Source: Carettochelys insculpta
Taxonomy: Eukaryota; Chordata; Testudines; Carettochelyidae
DNA length: 64,000 bases
Direction of reading: 5' to 3'
Assembly: GCF_033958435.1 (NCBI RefSeq)
Contig: NC_134144.1
Coordinates: 7,434,010-7,498,009, forward strand
Each line of letters starts with the position of its first letter. The first letter of the stretch is position 1. Position numbers and translations under genes: made by a program. A model generated the notes under the pieces. It saw only the letters and a list, made by a program, of their open reading frames with translations, was not told the origin of the DNA and did no database searches. Positions 11,291-23,801 of the stretch are shown here, in pieces.

Positions 11291-14140
11291 AAAGCTCAGT
11301 AAAAGATACGAAAACCCTATGGGACTTTCAAAAGCACCAAGTCACCTGTTTGTTTGTGGCAGTAAGGCGTATAATTTTTTTGTCAAACCCCAATAAACAC
11401 TTATCTGCTTGTTTAGAAACCAAAAATACCTTTGTGTCTGGCCCTTAGAAGCCTAATTCTCAATGAAAGTCAGTGGGACTTACACACACTTACTTGTGTC
11501 CTCCTTTTGCAAACAGGATGTAAGTAATTTTGAAAATGTTAACTCAGTTAATTCCCATATTAGTGCATGCAACTTAGAACCCTGTAAGACTCGAGAGTAT
11601 TTCAACAGCTCTAAATAAAAAGCCTTCCCAATTCTAAACTGATCCTCCAAATCTTTTGGGTAACTATGGCTCTGAGTTTAGAGCTTTCCCTGTAGGTAGC
11701 ACTGATAAGAATGCTTTCTCCCAGTCCACCTCATTCTGACCATTTTTCCTCCTGATTAATCCTTATATGGGATTTCGGAGCTCATCCAGGGAGTTTCATG
11801 TTGAAGCAGAAAAACAAACAAATCAATGGGACGGACATCTGTCTGCGAGATAACTTTCATTCAGCTATTGATGCCAAAGTCAGGCCAACACAACACCTTC
11901 CTGAATTAAAAATAAAAAAGCAATTGGAGAGGCCCTGTTTGAAAATGTCACACAGCACAGCCTTAACCTGGTGTTTGTGTTTCCCTCCCCTCCACCACAC
12001 ACCTTCTTAATTTCTTTTCTTTTATTATAAGCCATCCATAAGAATTGCCTGGGAATGGAAAAAAACAGAGTTATTGACTCTCTGCTCTCGAACCGTCACA
12101 AAGCAGAAAACAGAAGCAAAAGACAAATGTAGGTACAGTTGGGGGGAAATTTGTGATTATTAATTCAGTGGGATGCAGGGTTTCATAGGGAAAAGAGCAG
12201 AAATGAAGGGCGAAAGAGAATTTAGCCAGACATGTGTCAAGGTTTGAGAAAATATCTATTTAATATATTTTTGCTGTTACGCCGTGTAAATTGCTAATGG
12301 GGAGCTGGCATACTACGTGCAGCGGAGTGAGTTCTTAGGCTGTTTCCAGTGACCTCAAGTGATGTGAATACATTTAGACTTCAAAGCTGCAAGGAGTCAT
12401 GGAGTTGCATAGAGACACCTCATGAGGAAATTTACAAATATTTGCAGACTCTGAGTATTTATCACAAAGCTTCCAGTGACTACAAAAGCCCGGAGTGGGC
12501 AAATCCCAGACTGTCATCTATAGGACTTCTTGCTAAGATGCATTGGCAATTTACTGGAATTACCAGCCCTCCAGGGTTTTCCTGGAGTCTGCAGGAATTA
12601 AAGATTCATCATTAATTAAAGTTAGGACACATGATGAAACCTCCAGGTGGAGGCCTATGGCTGGGTTGCTGTAAGGGAACTCTGTTGTTGGCCTCTGGCC
12701 TTTGGTAAATCTGAGAGTTGGAATAACCATTGGCTTTGGGAAGTGGCTGTCCCATTCGCTGTAGTTTGGCTTAATTGACTGACCTCAGCTGGCTCCCCTG
12801 CAACAGTGGTCACGCTATGGTACTAGAAAAACTGCCATTGTGTGACAGAGCACCAGTGCAATGATTTTTTTTTTCTTAGAAGGATCATGCATTGCACAAA
12901 TAACATGAATACATTTTGCTGCAATCAGGGGAATTGCTCACTTCTGTATTGAGCGCTAACATCTCGTCTGATTAACAGTAAGCCTGAGGCAAGGTGAGTG
13001 CAAAATTAGCCCGATGCCTTAAATGATCATTTTATTGTGTTTTAGAAGTGTAAATATTATGTTTCTTCCCCTTTACTACACTTTAATATGATACACAAAT
13101 TGATCTACAGTACGACAAGCAAGACATTATCCTAAATGCTTTTAACTCAGAGCTGGTGAGAGAGATGAAAAAAATGCCACTGGTTTCCCAAATAGTTTGT
13201 TAGAGCAGTATGCTATGAAATGCCATATTCATTATAGCAGGGTCCTGCAAGGGCCAGGAGACAAGAGGGCATTCGGACCTATGCAGTTACCTCTGCCCTG
13301 CCACAGCTGTGCAGGGTGTGGAACATACTTGGAGGCTAACTGGTGAGGAGATCATACAGGCGGCTCTCATTTGGGGAGCTGAAGCTGGGCTGAGGACAGT
13401 GGCTGGTGAGAGTTCTTTGTCGGAGGGTGGGCCTGCAACTGACTGATGTGCAATCATCGAGACTGACTCACAGCTGAGACGGAGCTCAGGCTGAGCCTGG
13501 CTGAGGCAAGGATTCCTTTGCTTATGTGCCTTTGTTGTCCTTGATCCAAAGGACTCCATTACCCTGGAAGGGACTGAATGCTTTAAAGTGACTGGGGCAG
13601 GGGATCAGGCCAGGGAATGGCTAAGGAGAAACTGAGGCAAGGTGCACCAACTCCAGGTCTTGCTGCGAGGGTGGCTCTGAGATAATATCTTGTATGTTCA
13701 CCACTTTTGTTTCCAGTGACGTAATCGCAGAGAAAAGTGCTCAGGTGGGGATAATATAAGATGATAACCAGAGTCTGTTTTAGGATCCAGGTGATACGTT
13801 TCAAGCTATTGCACAGCTGCTGAAACAGCGGTTGACACTCCAATAGCAATAAAACCAAGAGGGGAATTTAAATGCAGAATTAATGGAGTTATTCCAGCAG
13901 CTCTGTCACACAAGAAGTCTCATTTCAATCAAAGACGTGTCTAAATCCTTTAGATGTGTGTTTGCAGAAATTTCTGTGGTGTGTGTGCGTGCGTGCAGGC
14001 ACTAATGAAAAAATTTGAGTGGTAGATAACATGATTTTGTTATACTCAAATTATGCAATAATAAAGGTTTTATAGAACTATTGTAAGTGAAGAACAATAT
14101 TCTCTTGTCCCTCTCTCTTTCCTGTTGCTAGCAGCCAAGG
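11291..14140. other. Unique sequence, nothing firmly recognised
   Basis: No gene is recognised. A GC-richer stretch at about 13230-13560 and a GT/GC run near 13977-13996 stand out. Short open frames at 11798-12010, 12349-12615 and 13287-13858 lack domains and splice context. Confidence 0.4.
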
Positions 14141-14250
14141 GCATGCTGGGAAATTTAGTGCCTTCCCTGCTCCAGGGCCAGCTCTCTAGGCAAGAAGCTG
14201 TCCAAAGAACTACAGCTTCCAGGGTGCCCTGGGTTCCCCCAGCATGCCCT
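14141..14250. promoter_or_regulatory. Three ZNF143/SBS-like motifs in a GC-rich island
   Basis: On the minus strand 14141-14159 reads as ACTAAATTTCCCAGCATGC, close to the known ZNF143 site ACTACAATTCCCAGCATGC. On the plus strand ACTACAGCTTCCAGGGTGCC (about 14209-14228) and TTCCCCCAGCATGCCC (about 14234-14249) are related. Three such motifs within 110 bp could be regulatory. They could also be part of an unnamed repeat, since this word is common in transposons. Confidence 0.25.
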
Positions 14251-15831
14251 GAAGAGACTCCCTGCTACACAGCGCAGCACGGAGGAAGGGAGAGAAATCA
14301 GACATGGGGGGTTGCGTTTGTAAACCCCTCTCCCTATGTACAGGCCTGGTTAGACTGCATTTGAAATTTCTCCCTAGTTTTGCTGCCTTTCAGGGGGCCA
14401 GCTTTGCCTTCCATAGGCTGCAATCCTGCAAGGAGCTCCACATGTTTGGACTTCTGTGCAGCACAATACTCTTTTGACTTTACTGGATGGAGGAGTCTGC
14501 TTGTGTGTTGCTACTTTCAGGCAGGGGCCTTAGCGTGGAGTCCGTGATGAAGCTCATGACCTTTAAGAATCAGACAGATTCAATTTAGAAAGTATTCCAT
14601 AATACTGAGCAGCAGGTGGATTTTAGTCTCTAAAATTACATGCACTTTTTTGAAGTCAAATAGAAAGATATGGTTAAAAGAATTTTCAAATCTATTTGAT
14701 AGTGAATGGGATTTGCTAGGCTAAGGCTAGGTGATGGGACTGAGACAATCTCATCGAGAGGGTATAGGAAAAAACATGAGTTATTCCGATTCAGTGCTGC
14801 AGAGTCAATATACCCAGAGTAGTTAAAAATCATGATCATTAGTATTCAGAAGGTCTCTCTGGAAGTGTATATGACTTTCCTCCAGTGTATAATGCAGTGC
14901 AGGAGAGGCTGGGGAAATAATGCTAAAATTATTTTGAAAATATCATGAAATTATATCTTACAACAGGAGTGCACTGCAAGAGCATTTGTCTGGTTATCAG
15001 GCTGTTCAAATACTACCCTCGCTTTACCCATGATCCCATTAACTCTGGAAGCCTTTATGTATTTTCAAGACCAGGAAAGAACTACTTCACTGACAGGTTC
15101 TCGCAGACCGTGGCAAATCTTGAGACACGCAGAGCACCTGCCAACTGTTTGGCTCCAGAGAGAATAGCAGGTGCACCAGATTTGTGCCATTCATAATGCA
15201 TGGAACTGTTTTAGAACAAAAGGCATTTTATTCCCTTTTAATAGGCAGCTTTCACAGATAAGATGATCAAAAACATCAATGTCACTTAACGTGCCAAGTG
15301 CCATCTAATATTTCAGAAGACTAACGCTTCTCATTTGTATTGCGGCTTTGCTACTTGTATCCTATGTCTTTACTCTGGGAGGGAGACAGGGAACACATTA
15401 AAACATGTGTGGGTTTGGTTGCCATTTTATTGATTGATAATTGATCCCATCTAATTGAGAGTAAGATGCTCTCTTGGATCAACAAGTGAATAGAAATCAG
15501 AATACTGAAATGAGGGGCTACAAAGTTTGCAGATCCTTACTTGTACTTTTGATGCATTGATTTGCCTTTCCCCCCACTCTCCGCCCCCAGCAGTTCTCCA
15601 TGATTTTTTGCATCCTAAGTCATTATTTTGGTCAGACAATATTTTCCCTAAGTTTGAATGGCTGAACAATAGTTTCAGAGGAGTCTTTCTCTCGCTTTCA
15701 GGAACTTGATAATAGTTTTTGTTTTGTTTTGTTTCTTTTGTTTTTTTTTTCTTCTCAGCATGCAACTATAGTTGCAAAAATGGAAAAAAAGGAAGTTGTT
15801 ACTATTTCCTCCCACACTTTACAATGCACCT
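14251..15831. other. Unique sequence, nothing recognised
   Basis: No gene, RNA or repeat family is recognised. A T-rich run (about 15718-15752) creates the lysine-rich 104-codon minus-strand frame, which is a composition artefact. Confidence 0.4.
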
Positions 15832-15919
15832 GGCCAGATCCTCTGCTGGTGTAAATCAACATAGGTCTATTGACTTGAGTGGAATTGTGCCAATTTAGAA
15901 CAGCTGAGGATCTGGCCCA
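15832..15919. repeat. Ancient palindromic interspersed repeat (TTTACACCAGCTGAGGATCTGGCC type), copy K1
   Basis: The segment runs from GGCCAGATCCTCTGCTGGTG to GCTGAGGATCTGGCCC, and its two halves are inverted copies around ATTGACTT. Related, more decayed copies are near 57796-57862 and 36935-36978. The word is widespread in sauropsid genomes in my recollection; the class is uncertain. Confidence 0.5.
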
Positions 15920-16298
15920 AAACATCTTTAGGGAGTCAGGCAGGAGGTGGCTTCTAGGACCTCACTTGTCACTAAAAAGCTGATCTTAGCAATTTTCATC
16001 AGACAGCATGGAAATTAATTATCCCAATTTTATGGAAATTAGCTCATTATAAATAATTTGAGCTGGGCCATTCACAAAGCATTTTTCAGATTAAACAAAA
16101 AGAAAAGCTCTGAATTGCATTCCAAAATTTTCTTTTTTTCCCCCTCCATTTCTTCAAAAAAGAGAGAGAGAATTTGAGCAGGTGTGCCATTTGCAGGGGG
16201 TAGAGCTCACTGACTGGGCGTGCTGCTTCCCTGGACTTTGCTTTCCCACTGAGAGCTTAAAAAAGCAACAGCAAATGGGTTGTGGGTTTTCTCCACTG

Positions 16299-16842
16299 TT
16301 TATTATTTGCCACTGCAGATGTCCCTACATCTCCTGAGCCTGGTGATGCGACATTCCCTTCACGAAGGTCCAAAGCAATATTTGCCTGTCTCCTGCGGCT
16401 TTGTTCTTGTTAGTGAGAAGGGGAACAGTTCTCAAAGCATTCTGGGAGAAATCAGTCCCATTACTGATGGGCTGGCAGATGAACAGTCAACAGTATGTAG
16501 CTCTGAGACTCAGGGAATTTGTTCTTAAGGAGCATAGAGCAAAAAGTTGAAGAAGGCAGATTCTGTAGGGACAGGACAGGCAGAGACGGTAGAAGTAATG
16601 AGCTGAAAGATTGGCCCGTTATGTGGTACTTGATCTGTCTTTCAAGTTGTTCAGAACTTAATGGTTTCTTCTTCTGATTTTCTGGTATCTTGTTTCTTTA
16701 AGGTGACTTGTCCGTAGTTATCATCAGCAACCTGATATGGTTCACCTGCATCGCTGTCATCTTTTGTGTTTACTTCAGAGCTGTGACACTTGTTCCCTTC
16801 CCAAAACTGTGCATCCTTCCTTACATCTGCATCCTCTTCCAC
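16299..16842 (-). other. Unrecognised acidic open frame with downstream AATAAA
   Basis: On the minus strand a 63-codon frame (16842 to 16651) starts from GTG, is rich in Asp, Glu and Lys, and ends in a stop. It is followed about 350 bp later by AATAAA (minus strand, about 16299-16304). Composition is more protein-like than neighbouring frames. It lacks an ATG, a convincing splice acceptor and any domain I know. It could be a last-exon remnant, a retropseudogene piece or chance. Confidence 0.12.
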
Positions 16843-17679
16843 CGTCTACGTGGCTTAGTGAACCTACAAGTCCAGTACAGGGACCATGTGGCCCAACCTG
16901 GTATGCCTTGAAATAGCCCGAGTCATTCTGGATTTGAGGGCGAGCCTAGAGGTCAGTCACCAAGACAAACAGGCTGGTAGTCTGAGCAAATGGGCACAAA
17001 GCTAAGTGGTCTGGTAGGCTGGGTCTCTCGAGAGCACTGCATTCCTTCCCCAAACTTCACTCCACTCCACCTCTTCCCACGCTGCCCTAGTCCCCTCATT
17101 CCACAAATCCACACCACCTCATACAGCGCTATGTAAAGTCTTGGAGGAGTTTTTTCCCCGCTCTACGCAAACACATGTAAAGTGTCACCCGGTTCTCTGG
17201 GGGCTGAACATCATTGCATAAGGAAAGACAGTCTGTAAACAAAACCAATAAGTTGCTACAACTTCAGGTAGATACACTCACACTGCTTGAAATCAGATTT
17301 GCCTCTTGTTCACCAGGATCACACTGGCCTGGAATCTTGTGCAACACACACATCTGCATAGTGCAAGTTAAAATATAATTATTAACCTGGTATACATGCT
17401 TATGAGGAATAGTGAAATAACACTTTTTTTGTTGTTTAAAAAGCTATTACATTGTGACACTTCGCTATACATACGTGATGTAAATAAGCAAGCTTAACTA
17501 TCAGTGTGCATACCCCGTTCTCTCACCTTCAAGAACACTGCACTACTTCATTACTCTTTGGTACATTGAATTGGAAGTGAACGTCCACCCTCGATCACTG
17601 TGCTTCAGAGAAGGTGCTGGCTGACACTACTATCTCTTGCTCTCTCTATATTTGTTGATTACCTTGTGTAACCCATACA
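16843..17679. other. Unique sequence, nothing recognised
   Basis: No gene or named repeat. A C-rich stretch at about 17040-17130 is noted. Confidence 0.4.
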
Positions 17680-17880
17680 CCTAGGTCCCATGTTCACTGT
17701 CCCATGTAGTGACGTCGAGACCACTACACAGAGAAAGAAAGAGTCTCCTCTACAGCCTTCACTGAGAGCCAGCTGGCCTTTACCTCAAAGCCTAGAGGCT
17801 CCTGCACTAAGCTCCAGAAGTCCCAGAGGCTGAGCTAGAATTTGATCTCTGTCTGAACTTCTGAAAAGAGTTCTACTTCT
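17680..17880 (-). repeat. Unclassified interspersed repeat, copy 1
   Basis: On the minus strand the blocks CTGGCTCTCAGTGAAGGCTG, TAGAGGAGACTC, CATTCTTT-like sequence and CTACATGGGACAGTGAAC occur in the same order as at 50810-51010 on the plus strand. The shared order over about 180 bp shows a dispersed family. I suspect an LTR fragment, but no ends or TSD are visible. Confidence 0.5.
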
Positions 17881-18654
17881 GTTTAACACAAGAAATGGCC
17901 CTGGCAGGGCTTTTCCACACATTTTGTTCTAACTTTTGGGGTAGACTGTAGCTTTAGTATTGGAATCTGGAAAAGTCACTATGCAAAGGAAAGAGACCAG
18001 TGACTCCCACTTCCCAGGCATGTGATGGGAAACCACCAGCCAGTGTCAGGAATCTGTTTTATTCCCATGCCTTCTGTTTTCTCTTCCTCCTATCCATTGC
18101 CTTCCCTCTGTATCTTTCCTTTGGTGATAAAGAGACAATGAATATATGCGTTCTTCACATGCAGTTCTGCCAACACTTGCTGCATAGTAATTTTTCTGGC
18201 CCATATAGAATTGTGTGCTGTTGTTAGACTGTCCCAGTGCCTTCTGAAGGTGCTACAACAAACACACAATTGATTCCGCCATTCCTGGGGGGTAGAGGAG
18301 CGGCAGGGTAGTTTGTTTCACTAGTTCAGGCCTGAGATTTGCCACTTGTAACCATTTATCTTAATGTTTGTACACAATGACTGGTTTCCCTTCCTCCCTC
18401 TTGGCATGGGCACGTGATTTGCAGGCACAGGCATTCTATCTGAGGGTCAATATCACTGTATTATCTTTGCCTCTGTGCAGGAGACCATGTTTAGGAAAGA
18501 TCTGCATTTCTCTCTTGGCTTCTGTGTGTATCTAAGCAGTTAGTCATATTGTCACCATCATTTAGTGTCAAAGTGCCTCATCACAGATGGATTTGGTCTT
18601 CTTACAACATCTCTGTTCTATATTAAGTCATTACTTTTTTGCAAATGGGCAGCC
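17881..18654. other. Unique sequence, nothing recognised
   Basis: No gene or named repeat is visible. The 75-codon frame at 18000-18227 has no supporting feature. Confidence 0.4.
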
Positions 18655-18735
18655 AAAGCATAGATTAAGTGACTTGCTCAAAATCATGCAGTAAATCTGT
18701 GACAGAGCTGGGAACTGACCCTACCAGGCCGTCCT
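18655..18735 (-). repeat. MIR-type CORE-SINE fragment
   Basis: TAAGTGACTTGCTCAAAATC, CATGCAGTAAATCTGTG and ACAGAGCTGGGAACTGACCC match, in order, the inverse of the MIR core and 5' region. Confidence 0.6.
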
Positions 18736-20519
18736 ATCTACCTGTGGATACATGGATCTTTAGAAATTTTCATAGGTGCTGGCGTGTCTTTTAGGACCTT
18801 TACAACAAGTCCTCTTATCATACTATCAATGGCATAAACACAATGACTAATAACAGGACACTATTTGTGGCTGGCTTTGTTTCTGGTGGCTGGTTTTATT
18901 TCTGAATCTGGCCCTTGTCCATGTAAGAATGTTCAATAAAATTCAGATGTCAAAGAGATGAAGTATTTAGAAATCTTGTCTTCTGTTCTGTAATAGTGAT
19001 TAGTTCACATGCCAGTCAAACTAGTGAGAGATTGGAAAAGGACTCGTGGGGGGACTTGTGGGTGTTTTGCAAAGGGATCTGTTTGTAAGCTGATCTACTG
19101 TGACAAAGGGGACAGTGGACTCACCAGGCCCCTGGGCAAGAGTCAGGAATAGCAGCCAAGACTGCTCTTGCAGTAGTGGTGGCAGTGGCCAGGTGTTCTG
19201 GACCCTTTAGAATCACTGGGCCTTGGGGCAACACTCCATTCTGCCTCTCCCTCCCACATCTGCAGGCAGGGTTCCCTGTTAAGCTGAGTGCTTTGGCAGC
19301 CGCCCGGGTGACAATCAGGTGCCTCCCAGCTGATTAGCAGAGTGACCCCAGCCAGCAACATGTGTTTCTATCTGTGGTGCACATACCAAAATTTATTCCG
19401 TCCATGCATGGGCAAAATAGAGCAAACACTGTCTGCAGGCTTCTGCTGTGCTAAGCTATCTAGAAACATTAGAGGAATATGTTCTTTGTGCAGTTACAAT
19501 TTCATGGGCCTTTGTTTTGAGAGAATCAGCTAATTTTGCTAACAAGAGAAACGTGCAAGTATACCATTGTGTTTGTGATTTTACAGAGTAGCCACAGACG
19601 TAGTTTACTTCTCAGATATTCTATTTAAAAGGAATTATGCTACAATCAAAAATAAATTGCTGTAATACTTTATTTTTGTAATAAATCAGAGCTAATAGAT
19701 TTTCATAATCCCTGCACGCAATTATTCCTTCACTCAGTACCTACAACTGGAATGGTTACAGCTATCACTCCTCCCAGATTTTGCTAAACAGCTCCAATAC
19801 GTGTTTTGCTGATTAGGCATTTTTGCAGTTTTAAGGTTATCTGTGGAGTGATTTTGATTAGATTGGCATCTCAGTGTTAAAACAACTAGCATTTCACTTG
19901 AACCGTGGTGATGCCTACACCAGAGGAGTTTGGGAGCTGTGAGTTTGTTTGTTTTAAATCAAAATAAAATTAACAGATTCTGTTAGGACCTTTTGATGTA
20001 ATCTTCTCTTTAGAACTGGAATTTTAAGGAAAATAGATCTGGGGTAAAAAATTCCAGAAGCAACCGAGACCCATTTTTAAAAGAATCAGACAACTAAGTC
20101 CCATTGATCTTTCAGTAAGACTTGGGCTCATCTGTGCCTAGCTGGCTTTTGAAAATGGGGCTTAGAGTCGTGAGTCACTAGGGTGTGTTAAAGCTTGTTA
20201 AGCTGTAGCGCAGAGTCATGGTGATGTCTGGGTGTTTTAAATCCAGGCAGAGCTCTGGAAGGTTGGTTCTTTGATTCACGTTGGACGAGCACATAATGGG
20301 CGACCAGTGCCTGTGGAGGCAGGAAGTGCAGGGAGGGCTACCCAAGGGAACAAGGAGAGGGCACAAGGGGGTCTCTCATTTAGCAATTAATTTTTTGGTG
20401 AGGCACAGAGCACCTCCTGAGTGCTACCACAAGTCACCTGTGGAGCACACAGAAATTAGGATGGCTCTCTAAACTTTGGAAGTTCCCCCACAACCTGTGT
20501 CATTGCTCCCAGGCCAGCA
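18736..20519. other. Unique sequence, nothing recognised
   Basis: No gene is recognised. An AT-rich, repeat-free stretch at about 19620-19900 could be conserved non-coding DNA but carries no decisive motif. Confidence 0.4.
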
Positions 20520-21125
20520 GGTTTTGTGATCATCCTAAGCCGCTTCCTCCACCCAGCACAGCACCCAAAGCTGTCTGGCTGCTCCTCTGCCTAGGAACTA
20601 GAGGAGAGATACAGGGCTGCTTCCACAAGCTGAGGTAAGCACCATCCAGACCCTGCAAGCCGATCCCCTCCTGCACTGCAGCCCGCTATCCCAGTCCTTA
20701 TCCCTCTTCCAGTCTCCGAACCTCTCAATCCCTGCCTGGAGAATCCTCCTGCACCCTGAACATCTCATGCCCAGCCCCATCCCAGAGTCTGCACCCACAA
20801 CTGGAGCCCTCATTGCGTTCCCCCATGTTCCAGTCCTGACCCCTTTCGTGCCCTCCAAGCTTCTGTAACCCAGCCTTGAACACCCTCCTGCACCACAAAC
20901 TCCTTATCTCCTGCCTCACCTCAGACATCACACGCCAGGGGCCCTCACACTCATCCACACCTCAGCTTCCTGCTCCAGCCTGGTGAAAATGAGACAGTGA
21001 GTGAGGGCAGGGGAGGGGAGGAAAGCAAGCAACGGGTGGTGTGGAGGGAGCAAGGGATGGGGCCTTGGAGGCACAGCGGAAGGGTCAAGGATGTTCTGGT
21101 TTGAGTTAGTAACAAGTTGGCAATA
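20520..21125 (+). mobile_element. GC-rich turtle interspersed element, copy G2
   Basis: The stretch is dominated by CTCCTGCACCCTGAAC and CCCAGCCCCATCCCAGAG-like units. It then switches to GTGAAAATGAGACAGTGAGTG and a purine-rich arm ending AACAAGTTGGCAAT. This matches G1 (35462-36575) in opposite orientation. The 5' end, which normally carries a GTTGCCAG terminus, is missing or decayed. The many overlapping open frames are shadows of the proline-rich repeat units. The superfamily is not assigned. Confidence 0.55.
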
Positions 21126-22401
21126 TGTGGGGCTGGGCAGGCTCCCCGAACCCATTTATTGAGGATATCTAACTTGACTGTTCTTCCATCTGTGGCCTTT
21201 GCGTTTGACCAGTGACACTGTTTGTCTCCTCTCCCTTTAAGGTATTTGCATAGAGTACCGTCACTCCCGCTAGCATTAACGAGCAAATGCATGCCCACCA
21301 AGGGGAAATAAGATCTCATTCTGAGTAGGAATCTTTGTCTTGTCATTGCTTGAACTCCCCTCCCATACGTACATTTATGTGGCTGATCAATTTAATATCT
21401 ACTTGCTGTCTCTTTTGTATTTTCTTCTGGTTATTTGAACTCTTTGGATTTCAGGGTTGTACGTGTTTGACTCATAAGCACCATGACACCGATGGTGAAT
21501 TTAATTCAGAGGTGTTGTGCAGGGCCACAGGATGTCTTGGTTCCATTTCTCACTCTGCCACTGAAGTCTTCTCTGACCTTGGCAAGTCACTCCCAGACTG
21601 TAACTGGTTCCATCCCTGGAAGGCTACAGAGTTATGTTGGCATCAAGGATTACTAGCAGTTAGCATTTCTGCAACTACCCTTAGCTCAATTTCCTCTGAA
21701 AATCACCATAGTTGTAAGAGAAACAACTGCTGATAATTGTATCCTTTACTGTGCAGCATCCATCTTCAACATCCCATGGCTTTTACCCCTTGTGAAACTC
21801 GGTGTAGGTGAGCTTCCATTGGTTCTTACTGGCCCTGTACAAACATGTTTCTGCTGGTCCAAACCAGATAAATCCCTGCTTTGCCAAGTTACAGCCTAAA
21901 ATAAATATTTGGTGGCAGCCTGTACAAGCCCATGAAACAAAAGCTTCACAATGACAGTAACAGGTGCTCCTAGGTTTCCTGTACACACACAACTAAATTA
22001 CCATAAAGGTCGTTGTCATTAACTTAAACCTCTAAATGCAAATATATTCAGAGTTAAGCTTGCAAAATCCTACCTGACATTCTATCTGACTCATCCACTT
22101 CTGTTTTGGTATTACAGCACATATGGTGCATCTAAGACCATCCACTCTTAAGAGAACTGTCAAATAACAAGGCACATGGAGGGTAAAGTAAGGATAGTTT
22201 GTCAAACTGGGTTTTCAGCCTTAACCATCAATTTGAAGTTTATAATGTGCATTAATGTCTGCAAGCTAATTATTATTGAAAGAGTTTTTAAAAACCCAGA
22301 TTTTTTTAAATGCATGCGCCACGCAGTAAAATATTGTGTGTCTGCTGGAAGCACTGCGTGCTCTTCAGGTATAAATGTAAAGAAATGCCTGAAATAGTAA
22401 G
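21126..22401. other. Unique sequence containing one MIR fragment
   Basis: No gene is recognised. The 132-codon frame at 21335-21733 runs through the MIR fragment and has no domain. Confidence 0.4.
21520..21610 (+). repeat. MIR-type CORE-SINE fragment
   Basis: CACTCTGCCACTGAAGTC and TGACCTTGGCAAGTCACTC match the MIR core in plus orientation. Confidence 0.55.
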
Positions 22402-22572
22402 GACATAACATAAGAATATAAGAACGGCTATACTGAGTCAGAACAAAGGTCCATCCTGCCCAGTAGCCTGTCTGCTGACAGTGGCCAGTGCCAGGTGCCC
22501 CAGAGGGGGTGGACGGAAGACAATGATCAAGTGATTTGTCTCCTGCCATCCATCTGTAGCCTCTGACAATCA

Positions 22573-23282
22573 GGCTACGTCTACACGTGCACCCAACTTC
22601 GAAATAGCTTATTTCGATGTTGCGACATCGAAATAGGCTATTTCGATGAATAACGTCTACACGTCCTCCAGGGCTGGCAACGTCGATGTTCAACTTCGAC
22701 GTTGCTCAGCCCAACATCGAAATAGGCACAGTGAGGGAACGTCTACACGCCAAAGTAGCACACATCGAAATAAGGGAGCCAGGCACAGCTGCAGACAGGG
22801 TCACGGGGCGGACTCAACAGCAAGTCGCTCCCTTAAAGGGCCCCTCCCAGACACACTTTCATTAAACAGTGCAAGATACACAGAGCCAACAACTAGTTGC
22901 AGACCCTGTATATGCAGCACGGACCCCCAGCTGCAGCAGCAGCAGCCAGAAGCCCTGGGCTAAGGGCTGCTGCCCACGGTGACCACAGAGCCCCGCAAGG
23001 GCTGGAGAGAGAGTATCTCTCAACCCCCCAGCTGATGGCCGCCATGGAGGACCCCGCTATTTCGATGTTGCGGGACGCGGATCGTCTACACGTCCCTACT
23101 TCGATGTTGAACGTCGAAGTAGGGCGCTATTCCCATCCCCTCATGGGGTTAGCGACTTCGACGTCTCGCCGCCTAACGTCGATTTCAACTTCGAAATAGC
23201 GCCCAACACGTGTAGACGTGACGGGCGCTATTTCGAAGTTACTGCCGCTACTTCGAAGTAGCGTGCACGTGTAGACGCAGCT
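22573..23282 (+). mobile_element. 0.7-kb GTCTACAC/TTCGAA DNA transposon, copy A1 (nested in CR1)
   Basis: Terminal inverted repeats GGCTACGTCTACACGTGCAC and its inverse (ending CACGTGTAGACGCAGCT) bound 710 bp. Identical TCA triplets at 22570-22572 and 23283-23285 are the TSD. Removing the element restores CR1 sequence across the junction (TCTGACAATCAGAGTCC). Subterminal arrays of ATTTCGATGT and ACATCGAAAT lie at both ends. The interior holds a reading frame shared with the other three copies. It is non-autonomous, with no transposase catalytic domain. It lies in the opposite orientation to A2-A4. Confidence 0.85.
22897..23199 (+). pseudogene. Shared internal reading frame of the A-family transposon (copy in A1)
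   Basis: A 100-codon frame begins MQTLYMQHG, passes an Ala-rich stretch, an RAAAHGDHRAPQGLERE block and STPQLMAAMEDPAI, then shifts frame in the CGTCGAAGT-rich part. The same frame is open on the minus strand in A2 (113 codons), A3 (74) and A4 (121). No family is recognised. It may be a relic of a gene of the autonomous parent, or a frame kept open by GC-rich composition. Confidence 0.3.
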
Positions 23283-23476
23283 TCAGAGTCCAAGGACACC
23301 ATTCCTACCCTTGGCTAATAGCCTTTTATGGACCTAATCTCCATGAATTTATCTAGCTCTTTCTTAAATTCTGTTATAGTCCTAGTTTTCAGAGTCTCCT
23401 CTGGCGAGGATTTCCACAGGTTAACTATGTGCTGAATGAAGAACTTTCTTTTATTAGTTTTAAACCTGCTACCCAT

Positions 23477-23770
23477 TCATTTCATTTGGTGTCCTCTGGT
23501 TCTTGTATTATGAGCACAAATAAATAACTTCTCCTTATTCACCCTCTCCACACCTATCATAATTTTATATACTTCTGTCATGTCCCCCCTCAGTCTCGTC
23601 TTTTCTAAACTGAAAAGTCCCAATCTTTTTAGTCTCTCCTTATATGGGACCTGTTCCAAGCCCCTAATCATTTTAGTTGCCCTTTTCTGAACCTTTTCCA
23701 GTGGCAGGATATCTTTTTTTAGGTGAGGAGACCACATCTGTACACAGTATTCAAGATGTGGGCATACCAT
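23477..23770 (-). pseudogene. CR1 ORF2 C-terminal RT remnant
   Basis: The 97-codon minus-strand frame reads MVCPHLEYCVQMWSPHLKKD, then LEKVQKRATKMIRGL and YKERLKRLGLFSLEKTRLRGD. This is the conserved block after the palm domain in vertebrate CR1 ORF2. It continues the frame at 24250-24587 after removal of the B1 insertion. Confidence 0.8.
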
Positions 23771-23801
23771 AGATTTATATAGGGGCAGTAAGATACTCCT
23801 T

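Noticed and set aside
20598..21346. Cluster of overlapping minus-strand frames
   Set aside because: Shadows of the C-rich units of the G2 element and its flank.
22202..22693. 163-codon minus-strand frame
   Set aside because: Runs across the CR1 3' end into the A1 transposon; a chimera of repeats.
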